From Candidatus Thorarchaeota archaeon (GTDB taxonomy: Archaea > Asgardarchaeota > Thorarchaeia > Thorarchaeales > Thorarchaeaceae), in contig PRDH01000081.1 of the NCBI GenBank assembly GCA_003345545.1, positions 1 to 64,000 on the forward strand: a stretch of DNA of 64,000 nucleotides. The letters are read 5' to 3'. A program made the position numbers and the translations under genes. Below the pieces are notes generated by a model. The model saw only the letters and a list, made by a program, of their open reading frames with translations. It was not told the DNA's origin and did not search any database. Shown in pieces: positions 16,622 through 24,558 of the stretch. Positions within the stretch are counted from its first letter, which is position 1; every line of letters begins with the position of its first letter.

Positions 16622-16631
16622 TAAAGGTTTC
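16622..16631 (-). promoter_or_regulatory. TATA-like box for tRNA-Thr
   Basis: On the minus strand the sequence reads CCTTTATCTC, centred about 37 bases before the first tRNA nucleotide, the expected place for an archaeal TATA element. The remaining bases up to 16864 show no convincing gene. Confidence 0.45.
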
Positions 16632-16864
16632 GAAGAGGTGATGTTGTTCAGTCACCCAAAGACCAGTCACCAACCATGCAGAGTTTGTTCCTCCCTCTAA
16701 AGATGGCCTAGAACTCGATGAGAGGCTGATTAGGTAGGTAACGGCTCTTTTTGCATAATAATCATATCTTATCCCGTACCATGTTTTCCGGCTTTCCAAA
16801 ACTGCTGTTCACTGTAGAGGAGGTTCGCGCAAATCAGTCGATTTTACCTCCCCATAGCAACAGT

Positions 16865-17107
16865 CTAGTCGTCGGACAAATCGTCATCATCAAGATTGTG
16901 CTCAAATCCGGCAAAGAGATATTGATGCATCAAGGGTGGAAGTCTTTGAATGCCTGGAGCTATTGAGATATGCTGTCTGGGCTCAATCTCTGCCTGTTGC
17001 TCAAGTGTAATTTTCTGCCGACGATCTACCTCTTCTGCAATGACCACAATCATCACAATGAACACGATTGCCAATAGCCAGAGCAAGACTGATTCCTCCC
17101 TACGCAA
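16865..17107 (-). CDS. Small single-helix membrane protein
   Basis: 80 residues. After MRREES comes one strong transmembrane helix (LLWLLAIVFIVMIVVIAEEV), then a polar domain ending in the acidic tail HNLDDDDLSDD. The positive start and single helix predict an N-in, C-out anchor with the acidic tail outside, or the reverse if processed. No homologous family is recognised. It is the last of four small minus-strand genes (16.9-18.3 kb). Confidence 0.5.
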   Translation of the reverse strand: MRREESVLLWLLAIVFIVMIVVIAEEVDRRQKITLEQQAEIEPRQHISIAPGIQRLPPLMHQYLFAGFEHNLDDDDLSDD

Positions 17108-17229
17108 GGTATCTGCATTACTCTATTGAACTGAAACCATTTAGTTCTTGTGAGTGGTCTGGGTAGAGCCGCGTGTTGATTCCAGATTGATTTGGCGGTG
17201 TGCGCCTACGTCTTGCCTTGAAATAGGAA

Positions 17230-17586
17230 TCACTCTGTGCCATCCAACTGAGGGGACTCTGCTGCAGGTTTCTCTCTGACTCCGTAATACGTTGCAATGC
17301 AGATCAATGCGTAACAGAAGATTGTGGTGAATATCACAGACCCACCATAGAGGAGATTGAGCCACTGACACTCAGAATCATGAAATAGGTTCCAGAGCAC
17401 AGATATCACAGCAGTAGACAGGACGACTAGTATGAAGACGAATATCATGATTCTTGCCTCTCTCCTCGTTAGTCCGGCTTTCCGCGAGCTCCCTAGCCAG
17501 TAGAGCGCGCACATTATGCCAAGAAACAGTAGACTACCGACAAGGAGGGGTATGGTGGAATTGGATCCATCAACAATCGTTTCCAT
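17230..17586 (-). CDS. Small three-helix membrane protein
   Basis: 118 residues with three clear helices (LLVGSLLFLGIMCALYWLG, MIFVFILVVLSTAVISVLW, YGGSVIFTTIFCYALICIATYYG) and basic loops such as RKAGLTRREAR. The short extracellular loop has a single Cys beside HDSECQW. No family is recognised. It follows the DUF202-like gene by 58 bases on the same strand and is probably part of the same set of small membrane proteins. Confidence 0.6.
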   Translation of the reverse strand: METIVDGSNSTIPLLVGSLLFLGIMCALYWLGSSRKAGLTRREARIMIFVFILVVLSTAVISVLWNLFHDSECQWLNLLYGGSVIFTTIFCYALICIATYYGVREKPAAESPQLDGTE

Positions 17587-17644
17587 TTCCGGAAGTCCTC
17601 CTCAGGGCATGAAGGAATATCAATCGATCCGGAGATAAACGACA

Positions 17645-18052
17645 CTAAGAAGGCACTGAGTCAGCAGTTTCTACCTTATGCTCGATAGAGAACCATCTCG
17701 AGTTGTATTCTTCCACCAGATAAGCAACATCCTTGCACGATTTTCGGAGTCGTTCATCTTCTCTGATTTTCTTTAGAGATTGAATCACAATATAGGCACC
17801 TAGAAACGAGAGCGCGACTATACCAATCAGGAATACGGCAGCGAACAACAGAACCGATTCAATTGCGTAGTAATCGGATGTAGCAATGAGAATAGTCACC
17901 AACGACATGGGGACAGTGAGAATGCCAATGCCTGTTCTCAGCTCTGCAAAATGTGTCCGTTTCTCGGCGTCGATTGTCCGGATGAGTGCAAGCAGGGTTG
18001 ACATATCCTTGGTTTCGTCGGTCAAGTGCCTTGTCATTTCTTTCTCATTCAT
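17645..18052 (-). CDS. Two-helix membrane protein, DUF202-like
   Basis: 135 residues. The N-terminal half contains LLALIRTIDAEKRTHFAELRTGIGILTVPMSL, which resembles the repeated RT-x-LA-x-ERT pattern of the DUF202/YidH family just before the first helix. A second helix (VLLFAAVFLIGIVALSFLGAYIV) follows, then a charged C-terminal tail. Its start overlaps the end of the upstream 82-residue gene by eight bases, so the two are translationally coupled. Function unknown. The DUF202 assignment is by eye and moderately secure. Confidence 0.65.
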   Translation of the reverse strand: MNEKEMTRHLTDETKDMSTLLALIRTIDAEKRTHFAELRTGIGILTVPMSLVTILIATSDYYAIESVLLFAAVFLIGIVALSFLGAYIVIQSLKKIREDERLRKSCKDVAYLVEEYNSRWFSIEHKVETADSVPS

Positions 18053-18290
18053 CTCTGAGCCAAGGGTCGCCTGGCTTCAGTTGTTTTCCGTGCACTCTGC
18101 GGTTGCCTATCAGTCGTGATGCCTCTTCTGGACCCACCAGTTCAGCTATCTTCTTGAATGCCTGTGGAGAATCTATCTTGTCCAACCACCTTGCAATCTC
18201 TTTTTCCACAGAGGGAGGGAGGTCCTTTGCTAGCTTCTTCTTCCTCTCCTTCTCGTTGAGATTGAAGTCATCAGGTCCTAGTAAGCTCAT
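18045..18290 (-). CDS. Small basic soluble protein coupled to the DUF202-like gene
   Basis: 82 residues from the ATG at 18290 (MSLLGPDDF); the ORF track's start is a TTG five codons earlier. The protein is helical and highly charged, with ERKKKLAKDLPPSVEKEIARWLDKI and a Gly-Asn-Arg-Arg segment before KPGDPWLRDE. No membrane segment. Its stop overlaps the next start, the strongest sign that it is a real gene working with the two-helix protein that follows. Function unknown. Confidence 0.6.
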   Translation of the reverse strand: MSLLGPDDFNLNEKERKKKLAKDLPPSVEKEIARWLDKIDSPQAFKKIAELVGPEEASRLIGNRRVHGKQLKPGDPWLRDE

Positions 18291-18389
18291 ATTACTCACT
18301 ATCAACTACTGATTGACCGTTATGACCTTATTCATACATGAACTCCTAATCACTCGGCCAAAGGAATAAGAAATAGAACGAGGCTCCTG

Positions 18390-20117
18390 GTGGCCGAATT
18401 GTGTGAGGAATCTTCATTGTCGAACCCCTCTCTTGAAATCCTACCATGGTGGAAGACGACCACAGTCTATCAGATCTATCCACGAAGTTTCAAGGACAGT
18501 ACAGGTGATGGAATTGGAGACATCCCCGGAATCATCTCGAAACTGGACTATCTCCAGGATCTAGGAGTTGGAACAATCTGGTTCTCTCCCTTCTTTTCCA
18601 GTCCCCAGGCAGACCATGGGTATGATGTGAGCGACTACAGACGTATCGCTCCTGAATATGGAACTATGCTGGACTGTGAAAGACTCATACATGAGATTCA
18701 CAATCGAGGCATGCATGTTGTCCTTGATATGGTTCTCAACCACACTAGCAATCAACACCCCTGGTTCCTAGAATCACGGTCGAGCAGAGAGAGTCCAAAG
18801 CGCGACTGGTACATATGGCGTGATGGTCGAAGATCCAGAGGAAGAAAGCCACCGAACAATTGGAAGGCTGTTGTGGGGGGTTCAGGATGGCATTATGATG
18901 AACAGACCGATCAATGGTATTGGGCTCAGTTCTTACCCTTTCAACCAGATCTCAACTATCGTAATTCTGAGGTGAAACAAGAGATGTTTGATATTGTTCG
19001 TTTCTGGTTGAACAAGGGTGTTGATGGGTTTCGTTTAGACATCATTAATGCGATATATGAAGATGAAGCTCTTCGGGATAATCCATTCGTTTTGAAGTTG
19101 TTTCCCTCTGAGGAATACGAAAAGAGCTTCTTCCAAAACAGGATCCACACTGTCAACCACTCTGACAATTTTGCCTTTGTGAAGGAGCTTCGAAGTGTCA
19201 TGGATGAATACTCAGACCCTGAGCGGTTTTTGGTTGGCGAAGTAGCAGCATCCCTTGAAACGCTCAAGAGGTACTGTGGCGAGGAAATAAACACGAACCA
19301 GACCAATGGGCTCCATCTCACATTCCTGTTTCAGTCCCTTGACGCAGATTTTGATGCACACACATTTCGTAACCTAATCAGTAGATACGAGCAGTATTTC
19401 GCAGAGCCGTATTCTCCGACTTGGGTCTTCTCCAACCACGATCAGATGCGTCGTATTAGTAGATTAAGGAATGACGTGGACAAGGCAAAGCTCAATGTGA
19501 CACTGCAACTGACAGTAAGAGGAGTTCCCTACATCTACTACGGTGAGGAGATTGGAATGCCAAATCATAGACTTCCTCTAAAGACCGCACAAGACCCTGT
19601 AGCTCTGAAGTACAGCTGGATTCCCCAGTTTCTTGTCAATCTACTGACAAGAAGTGGTTCCGTTTTGCTCAATCGTGATGATTGCAGGACCCCAATGCAA
19701 TGGAACTCATCACCTAACGCAGGCTTTTGTTCCGAAGAATCGGAACCTTGGCTGCCAGTAGAACCGAGATACGAAACGATCAATGTGGACTACGAAGAGT
19801 CACAGCCCAATTCATTGTTGCATTGCTACAAATCTCTTCTACGACTCCGCAGGCAGATGCCAGCTCTTCATTCAGGCTCATTGCATCTCATCAATCTCTT
19901 CCTACACAAGAAGTCGATTCTCTCTTTCGAACGGAAGTATGACAAGCAAGTAGTACAGATATGGTTGAACTTCTCTGATAGGCCGATCCAGATAGAAGAG
20001 ATTCAGGGGAGGGCAGAACTGATATTCTCCACTCGTAGGGAACCGACTCCACTCAACAACACTGGTATTCACCTTGAACCATTTCAGGGAATCATTCTTG
20101 AAACGCATCATGACTGA
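18390..20117 (+). CDS. GH13 alpha-glucosidase / oligo-1,6-glucosidase family protein
   Basis: 575 residues, the normal size for this subfamily. WWKTTTVYQIYPRSFKDSTGDGIGDIPGI opens the barrel. The conserved regions follow in order: region I as DMVLNHTSNQHPWF, region II GFRLDIINA with the nucleophile Asp, region III LVGEVAA with the acid/base Glu, and region IV FSNHDQ with the third carboxylate. The QPDLNYRN segment is typical of oligo-1,6-glucosidases and alpha-glucosidases. A C-terminal beta domain follows. No signal peptide, so it acts on small glucans inside the cell. Start is a GTG. Trehalose synthase or sucrose hydrolase activities occur in the same subfamily and cannot be excluded. It stands alone, upstream of tRNA-Pro. 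Confidence 0.88.
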   Translation: MAELCEESSLSNPSLEILPWWKTTTVYQIYPRSFKDSTGDGIGDIPGIISKLDYLQDLGVGTIWFSPFFSSPQADHGYDVSDYRRIAPEYGTMLDCERLIHEIHNRGMHVVLDMVLNHTSNQHPWFLESRSSRESPKRDWYIWRDGRRSRGRKPPNNWKAVVGGSGWHYDEQTDQWYWAQFLPFQPDLNYRNSEVKQEMFDIVRFWLNKGVDGFRLDIINAIYEDEALRDNPFVLKLFPSEEYEKSFFQNRIHTVNHSDNFAFVKELRSVMDEYSDPERFLVGEVAASLETLKRYCGEEINTNQTNGLHLTFLFQSLDADFDAHTFRNLISRYEQYFAEPYSPTWVFSNHDQMRRISRLRNDVDKAKLNVTLQLTVRGVPYIYYGEEIGMPNHRLPLKTAQDPVALKYSWIPQFLVNLLTRSGSVLLNRDDCRTPMQWNSSPNAGFCSEESEPWLPVEPRYETINVDYEESQPNSLLHCYKSLLRLRRQMPALHSGSLHLINLFLHKKSILSFERKYDKQVVQIWLNFSDRPIQIEEIQGRAELIFSTRREPTPLNNTGIHLEPFQGIILETHHD

Positions 20118-20192
20118 GAGCACAAATCCGTTCTCTTTCCACGGTTTCGGAGATATTCTTATAACCGGAGCTGAGAGCACACCCAAACATAA

Positions 20193-20333
20193 GGGTCGGT
20201 TGTCTAGCTTGGCTACAGTCAGTCATTCGTGACCGGTTGCCAAAAATGATTCTTGGTTTGGGTCGCCGCTTGGCGCCAACCAAGCCCGCAAGAATCCAAG
20301 AGGTCCCCGGTTCAAATCCGGGCCGGCCCACCA
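20193..20333 (+). tRNA. tRNA-Pro(TGG) with two introns (D-loop and 37/38)
   Basis: The acceptor GGGTCGG pairs with CCGGCCC, followed by A and an encoded CCA (20331-20333). The T-arm CCCGG-TTCAAAT-CCGGG is intact. The anticodon stem CTTGG/CCAAG holds TTTGGG|T with anticodon TGG and a 32-base intron (20263-20294) at the canonical 37/38 site; it folds on GCTTGG/CCAAGC. A second insert of about 31 bases (20216-20246) lies at the D-loop/D-stem border and contains GTCA-TTCG-TGAC, a UUCG-capped hairpin. Removing both leaves 75 bases. A TATA-like CTTATAAC is about 35 bases upstream. Confidence 0.9.
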
Positions 20334-20475
20334 CTTCTTTTCGCATCCTCCACTTTCTCAGAAGGTGGAATGATGCATCACGAGCAGAGAGATACAATCA
20401 TCGAGTACGACAAACTCATCTCAACATCGTCAAAAGTCGAAATGCTTATGTTCATCGGGCTCTGAAAATCGTGTA

Positions 20476-21201
20476 ATGTCGTATCAATCATCAGTTCGAG
20501 ACCGCCTAGCAAGACGAATAGCAGGCGAGATTGCACTGTCCGTCAGTCCAGGTAAGTCAATGCGAGTTTGGCGTGAGCGTTTTAGACTTCCCCAGATTGT
20601 ACTTGCAGGGCACCTTGGTATAAGTCCAAGCGTCATAAGCGACTATGAATCGGGAAGACGGAAGTCCCCTGGCACTTCGACGATACGACGGTTTGTGATG
20701 GCCCTTCTCAGTATTGATGAGCGTAATGGCGGTCAAACCATGGCGGCCTTTGTAAGACTGATGGATGTGAGCCTTGTGGATCTCAATATAGTTCTCGCCA
20801 TGAGTGATTTCTCATTGCCTATCAGCTCGAGGGAATTCTGCAAACAACTGAAGTGTACGGTTGTCGCAGGAGAGAAGTACATTGATAGACCAATTTACGG
20901 GTATACCTTGGTCGATGTAGAACGTGCCGTGAAAGAGCTAAACAGCGATGCTTTTCTCAAGCTCTTTGGTGCCACTACCGAGCGATGTCTTCTGTTTACG
21001 AATGTCAATACAGGCAGGGCTCCCATGATTGCTATCAAGTCGCAGGAGTTCAAACCCGCTCTTGTCATCCTCCACGGCGTGGGAGAGGTAGACCGTCTAG
21101 CATTGGAATTGTCTGAACAGATGCGGATACCCCTCGCTGTCAGCAAGATAGGCTCTCTGGATACGCTGACTAGGGAGCTGCGAGGCCTGGAACCGACCTA
21201 A
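20476..21201 (+). CDS. XRE-type HTH transcriptional regulator with C-terminal sensing domain
   Basis: 241 residues. An N-terminal helix-turn-helix of the Cro/C1 type (RERFRLPQIVLAGHLGISPSVISDYESGRRKSPG) covers residues about 30-70. The rest is an alpha/beta domain with CTVVAGEKYIDRPIYGYTLVDVERAVKEL and GATTERCLLFTNVNTGRAPMIAIK, matching my memory of a widespread archaeal regulator group (COG1709). It probably binds DNA as a dimer and senses a ligand through the C-terminal part; the ligand and targets are unknown. Its stop overlaps the convergent pyrB stop by four bases. It has no clear Shine-Dalgarno sequence. Confidence 0.82.
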   Translation: MSYQSSVRDRLARRIAGEIALSVSPGKSMRVWRERFRLPQIVLAGHLGISPSVISDYESGRRKSPGTSTIRRFVMALLSIDERNGGQTMAAFVRLMDVSLVDLNIVLAMSDFSLPISSREFCKQLKCTVVAGEKYIDRPIYGYTLVDVERAVKELNSDAFLKLFGATTERCLLFTNVNTGRAPMIAIKSQEFKPALVILHGVGEVDRLALELSEQMRIPLAVSKIGSLDTLTRELRGLEPT

Positions 21202-22118
21202 CCAAGAATCATCTTTAGAATAGCCATGCGAACGATGACTCCATTATAGACCTGGTCAAAGTACTTTGCCTGCGGAAGACTATCTATCTCAGTGCTCAGT
21301 TCATCTACTCTCGGGAGTGGATGTAAGATGATCGCATCATCTCGCATCAGCTTGACATCTGCAGCTGAGATACTGAATTTGCCCGACACCTTGTCATATT
21401 CTCTGGGATCCGGAAACCTCTCCTTCTGAATCCGAGTCATATAGACTACATCTGTATCTTTGACTGCTTCTTCAATGGTGTCCACTTCGACAACTTTCAC
21501 GCCTGCTTTCCTCATCTGTTCGATTACCGCAGGTTTCATTCTCAGTGATGGTGGAGCCGCTAGCTTGATTGTGACATCATAATTCGTGAGCGCCATGCCG
21601 AGAGAGTGTACAGTTCTGCCATACTTCAGGTCGCCACAGAGAGAGATTGATATTCCATCAAGTCTTCCCTTGAGTTTCTTGATGGAGTAGAGGTCCAATA
21701 GTGCCTGTGTTGGATGTTCCTCGGAACCACTTCCGGCATTGATGACAGGGATGCTAGAGAACTCCGCAGCGACTCTGGCAGAGCCGTCCAACGGGTGGCG
21801 CATGACGATTACGTCGGCATATCTCTCCACAGTCCTGATGGTATCAGCAAGTGTTTCTCCTTTTCCACCTGCACTTGACGTTCCAGCGTCCGCAAATCCA
21901 AGCACGCTTCCACCAAGGCGTAACATTGCGCTCTCAAATGAGAGGCGAGTGCGTGTCGAGGGTTCAAAAAACAGTGTTGCCATAATCTTGGACTCAAGGT
22001 CCTTGCTTCGTTTCACAGCCACGGCTTCCATCTTGGCTGCGTTAACCATGATTGAATCAATCTGTTTCTTCTCTAGGTCAAGTATGCTAATCAGATTCCG
22101 GAGTTCGAGCATTTTCAC
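21198..22118 (-). CDS. pyrB: Aspartate carbamoyltransferase catalytic chain
   Basis: 306 residues. It catalyses carbamoyl phosphate + aspartate to carbamoyl aspartate, the committed step of pyrimidine synthesis. The carbamoyl-phosphate loop STRTRLSFESAM lies near residue 53. GGSVLGFAD, the HPTQALLDLY motif with the catalytic His, the strand ISLCGDLKYGRTVHSL and the C-terminal HPLPRVDELSTEID are all present. The regulatory chain gene pyrI, usually next to pyrB in archaea, is not here. The dCMP deaminase gene lies 59 bases upstream on the same strand, giving a small pyrimidine-nucleotide group. Confidence 0.96.
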   Translation of the reverse strand: MKMLELRNLISILDLEKKQIDSIMVNAAKMEAVAVKRSKDLESKIMATLFFEPSTRTRLSFESAMLRLGGSVLGFADAGTSSAGGKGETLADTIRTVERYADVIVMRHPLDGSARVAAEFSSIPVINAGSGSEEHPTQALLDLYSIKKLKGRLDGISISLCGDLKYGRTVHSLGMALTNYDVTIKLAAPPSLRMKPAVIEQMRKAGVKVVEVDTIEEAVKDTDVVYMTRIQKERFPDPREYDKVSGKFSISAADVKLMRDDAIILHPLPRVDELSTEIDSLPQAKYFDQVYNGVIVRMAILKMILG

Positions 22119-22177
22119 GTACCTAGAGATGAAGTTGCAGGGAGGTCTCTCTTTAAGCTTTCCAGAAATGTTGTCGC

Positions 22178-22669
22178 TCAGAATTCTCTTGCGGACTTGC
22201 TGCTATTTCTCCCGTAGACTCTTGGAATCTGAATCTGACGAAGAATCAGTTTTGACTCCTTGAGCATTTGTGCTGCCAGATCATCCGCGTATTCATCAAC
22301 ATAGATAATCTCGTCAATGCCTGCATTGATGATCATCTTTGTGCAGATACTACAGGGTCTCGTTGTACAATACATCTTTGCCCCTCTGACACTTATTCCG
22401 TGATATGCTGCCTGAATGATGGCGTTCTGCTCGGCATGAAGGCCTCTACACAACTCGTGACGTTCTCCGGATTTTATGCCCATCTGGTCCCTTAGGCACC
22501 CAACCTCCGAACAATGCGGGAGTCCCTTTGGAGCGCCATTATAGCCCGTACTTAGAATCTGGGACTCCTTCACGATAACAGCACCCACTTGGTCCCTGAG
22601 ACAAGTACTTCGCGATGACACAAGGTCCGCAATCTCCGCAAAATACACATCCTTGCTCTTTCTGTTCAA
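22178..22669 (-). CDS. dCMP deaminase (zinc-dependent)
   Basis: 163 residues. Zinc-binding motifs of the cytidine/deoxycytidylate deaminase family are clear: HAEQNAI with the catalytic Glu, and [16 protein letters not shown] with the PCxxC cysteines. The upstream [26 protein letters not shown] and the inserted [19 protein letters not shown] loop are the form seen in dCMP deaminases of the ComEB type. The product dUMP feeds thymidylate synthesis. It lies just upstream of pyrB on the same strand. A tRNA or riboflavin-type deaminase is less likely given the [10 protein letters not shown] motif. Confidence 0.9.
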   Translation of the reverse strand: MNRKSKDVYFAEIADLVSSRSTCLRDQVGAVIVKESQILSTGYNGAPKGLPHCSEVGCLRDQMGIKSGERHELCRGLHAEQNAIIQAAYHGISVRGAKMYCTTRPCSICTKMIINAGIDEIIYVDEYADDLAAQMLKESKLILRQIQIPRVYGRNSSKSAREF

Positions 22670-22825
22670 CTCACTAGCATCCTCTGTTCGGTCATCTTAC
22701 GAGCCTGCTCAGATGCTTAAGAAGTTCCCTCTCATCATGACTACGGTTCTCGAAGACTAGCCTCATGGGAAAGATAAAAAGTGCAAAAGCATGAGAAACA
22801 GCACTGGAACTCGGGTGCTTTCACC

Positions 22826-23179
22826 ATGAAAAAACATGACAGGATGCTCATCTTCTGGCCAGCGTATTTCGAGAAGAACTATACGCGACTTCAGGGCAGA
22901 AAGATACCGAGCAACCTTGCTGCTTCAGATGTCACAATAGATACTCTTGAAGAGGCCGCAGAGTCTTCAGGATTCGAGTATGAAACTGAGCACGATAAGA
23001 GATACCCCCGTAATTGGAGTGAGAAAAGAGGGTGTATCGTAGTCACCAGTGATGAGGGCCACAAGAAGAAGAGAGTCATGTTGATGCTGGCAAAGGGCGT
23101 CCGAAGAGTTGTCGCCGCCCGAGAGTCCGCCCGTCTGGCTGAAACAACGAAAAAGGAAAAGAAGAAGCATCGAAAGTAG
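22826..23179 (+). CDS. srp19: Signal recognition particle 19 kDa protein
   Basis: 117 residues from the ATG at 22826; the ORF track uses an upstream GTG. The family core MLIFWPAYFEKNYTRLQGRKIP and the later YPRNWSEKRGCIVV match archaeal SRP19, which binds the 7S RNA tip and assists Srp54 loading. The C-terminus is very basic (KKEKKKHRK), as expected for an RNA-binding tail. It is followed by gar1 about 20 bases on, an arrangement that groups two small RNA-protein components. Confidence 0.9.
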   Translation: MKKHDRMLIFWPAYFEKNYTRLQGRKIPSNLAASDVTIDTLEEAAESSGFEYETEHDKRYPRNWSEKRGCIVVTSDEGHKKKRVMLMLAKGVRRVVAARESARLAETTKKEKKKHRK

Positions 23180-23201
23180 TGCATGATTGGAGGAGATCTG
23201 T

Positions 23202-23438
23202 ATGCGGCGGTTAGGAACTGTACTCCACATCTCACATCGCGGGTCAATCATCGTCCGCACAGAGAAGGCCCCGCCTGTGGGCGACAAGTCCATTGTATTT
23301 GACAAACAGGCACAAGAAATAGGATCAATCATCGACGTCTTTGGGCCAGTCAAGAATCCGTATGTGGCAATCCGCCCTCGCAAGGAGTTAGAGTCAAAAC
23401 GACTCCTTGGACAGGTCATCTATATGCACAAGAAGTGA
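23202..23438 (+). CDS. gar1: H/ACA ribonucleoprotein subunit Gar1
   Basis: 78 residues from ATG 23202, with GGAGGAG seven bases upstream. The compact barrel is typical: MRRLGTVLHISHRGSIIVRT, then PPVGDKSIVFDKQAQEIGSIIDVFGPVKNPYVAIRP, the hallmark glycine-rich core of Gar1, and GQVIYMHKK at the end. Gar1 binds the catalytic subunit Cbf5 and helps product release during RNA-guided pseudouridylation. The eukaryotic RGG extensions are absent, as usual in archaea. It follows srp19 closely, probably on one transcript. Confidence 0.92.
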   Translation: MRRLGTVLHISHRGSIIVRTEKAPPVGDKSIVFDKQAQEIGSIIDVFGPVKNPYVAIRPRKELESKRLLGQVIYMHKK

Positions 23439-23570
23439 ATGGTCACAAGTGTACATCCATGTCACTTCTGATACGACACTTGTCGATAGTGGCTAGTATC
23501 TTCCGATAGTTAAATATCGGTCGGTGTAGTTTCTTTGATGTTGTCATTTGTTAATCTAAAGGTCATTTCA

Positions 23571-23918
23571 ATGAAGGACTTAGCTGGCCTGATACTAAGC
23601 GAAATAAAAGCCGCAGAGAGGGCCGGTCTCACCATCACGGACCTTGTAGAGCGACTTGACATTAGTCCCAAGAAAATCACGTCAGCTATCACAGCTCTGA
23701 TGTCCGAGGGAATGATAATGCAGAAGCAAGAAGTAGAAAATGAAAGGTACATCGCGAAGGATGCGCTCGCAGAGGAATCAGAGTCCATTGGTCTGACTGA
23801 CATGAATGGCTGCCCCTGTTTCCACTGCCTGAAGATAACCAAGTGTGGTGTTAGGCAACCAGACTCTCCAATCTTTTGCCGGGGACTGGAAGAGTGGGTG
23901 GGTACTGACATTCAATAG
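23571..23918 (+). CDS. Winged-helix protein with C-terminal Cys cluster, TFE-beta/RPC34-like
   Basis: 115 residues from ATG 23571. The N-terminal half is a winged helix (LILSEIKAAERAGLTITDLVERLDISPKKITSAITALMSEGMI). The C-terminal 40 residues hold CPCFHCLKITKCGVRQPD and SPIFCRGLEEW, four or more cysteines spaced like the [4Fe-4S] site of archaeal TFE-beta and its RNA polymerase III relative RPC34/hRPC39. Those proteins help open promoter DNA during initiation. A TATA-like GTTAAATA lies about 60 bases before the start. Compact archaeal TFE-beta proteins are known, so a basal initiation role is plausible but inferred. Confidence 0.7.
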   Translation: MKDLAGLILSEIKAAERAGLTITDLVERLDISPKKITSAITALMSEGMIMQKQEVENERYIAKDALAEESESIGLTDMNGCPCFHCLKITKCGVRQPDSPIFCRGLEEWVGTDIQ

Positions 23919-23925
23919 TACCAGC

Positions 23926-24552
23926 TCACAGATTTTTCGCATCTGAACGTTTTCTGATTGGCGCAGTGGCCAGTAGATATATCTCTGCACTTGTCTTACG
24001 TGATGCATCCGGTTTGATCAGTTTCACTGTACGGAACATTGACCGGATTTCTGCAACGAATTCCTGAAAGCCCTGTCCCTGGAACACCTTTGCTAGAGTC
24101 TTACCATTTGGTCCAAGAACTCGGTTGCCAATCTCGAATGTTCTCTCTGCAAGTTCAAGCTGTCTTGCAACATCGAGCTCCCAATGACCTGATACATTTG
24201 GTGAGCAGTCTGATAGCACGAGATCGAAAGACCCACCGGTCAATCCCTCAGCTCTTCTGATTATTCCATCATCAAGAATGCTTCCTTGTATGAATTGCAC
24301 ACCTTCAATGGGCAGCATGGCTTCCAAATCTATTGCCACAATTCGCAGGCTCCCATTGAGTTCCCGCAAGACTTGGGTCCAGCCTCCAGGAGCACTACAC
24401 AGCTCCAGAACAGTTTCGACACCGCGTAGCAGGCCTTCCTTCCTAGCCATCTGCATGATTTTGAAGGCGGATCTACTCCGATAGCCTGCCTTCTTTGCTG
24501 CTCTATAATAGTGCTCTCGCTTACGACGTTCGCCTTCGGCCCCTCTTGCCAC
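23926..24552 (-). CDS. rlmE: 23S rRNA 2'-O-methyltransferase, RlmE/FtsJ family
   Basis: 208 residues. The N-terminal RREHYYRAAKKAGYRSRSAFKIMQM, the SAM-binding VLELCSAPGGWTQVL and the strand DLVLSDCSPNVSGHWELD give the FtsJ fold with its K-D-K-E catalytic set: an early Lys in the AFK segment, Asp in SDCSP and Lys in LAKVFQG are visible. It methylates ribose 2'-OH in rRNA, or tRNA in some archaeal relatives. It begins six bases after trm1 on the same strand, making an RNA-methylation pair. Confidence 0.92.
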   Translation of the reverse strand: MARGAEGERRKREHYYRAAKKAGYRSRSAFKIMQMARKEGLLRGVETVLELCSAPGGWTQVLRELNGSLRIVAIDLEAMLPIEGVQFIQGSILDDGIIRRAEGLTGGSFDLVLSDCSPNVSGHWELDVARQLELAERTFEIGNRVLGPNGKTLAKVFQGQGFQEFVAEIRSMFRTVKLIKPDASRKTSAEIYLLATAPIRKRSDAKNL

Positions 24553-24558
24553 TCACTA

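Noticed and set aside
20092-20397. 101-residue minus-strand frame across tRNA-Pro
   Set aside because: It is a translation of the tRNA gene and its flanks; common false call.
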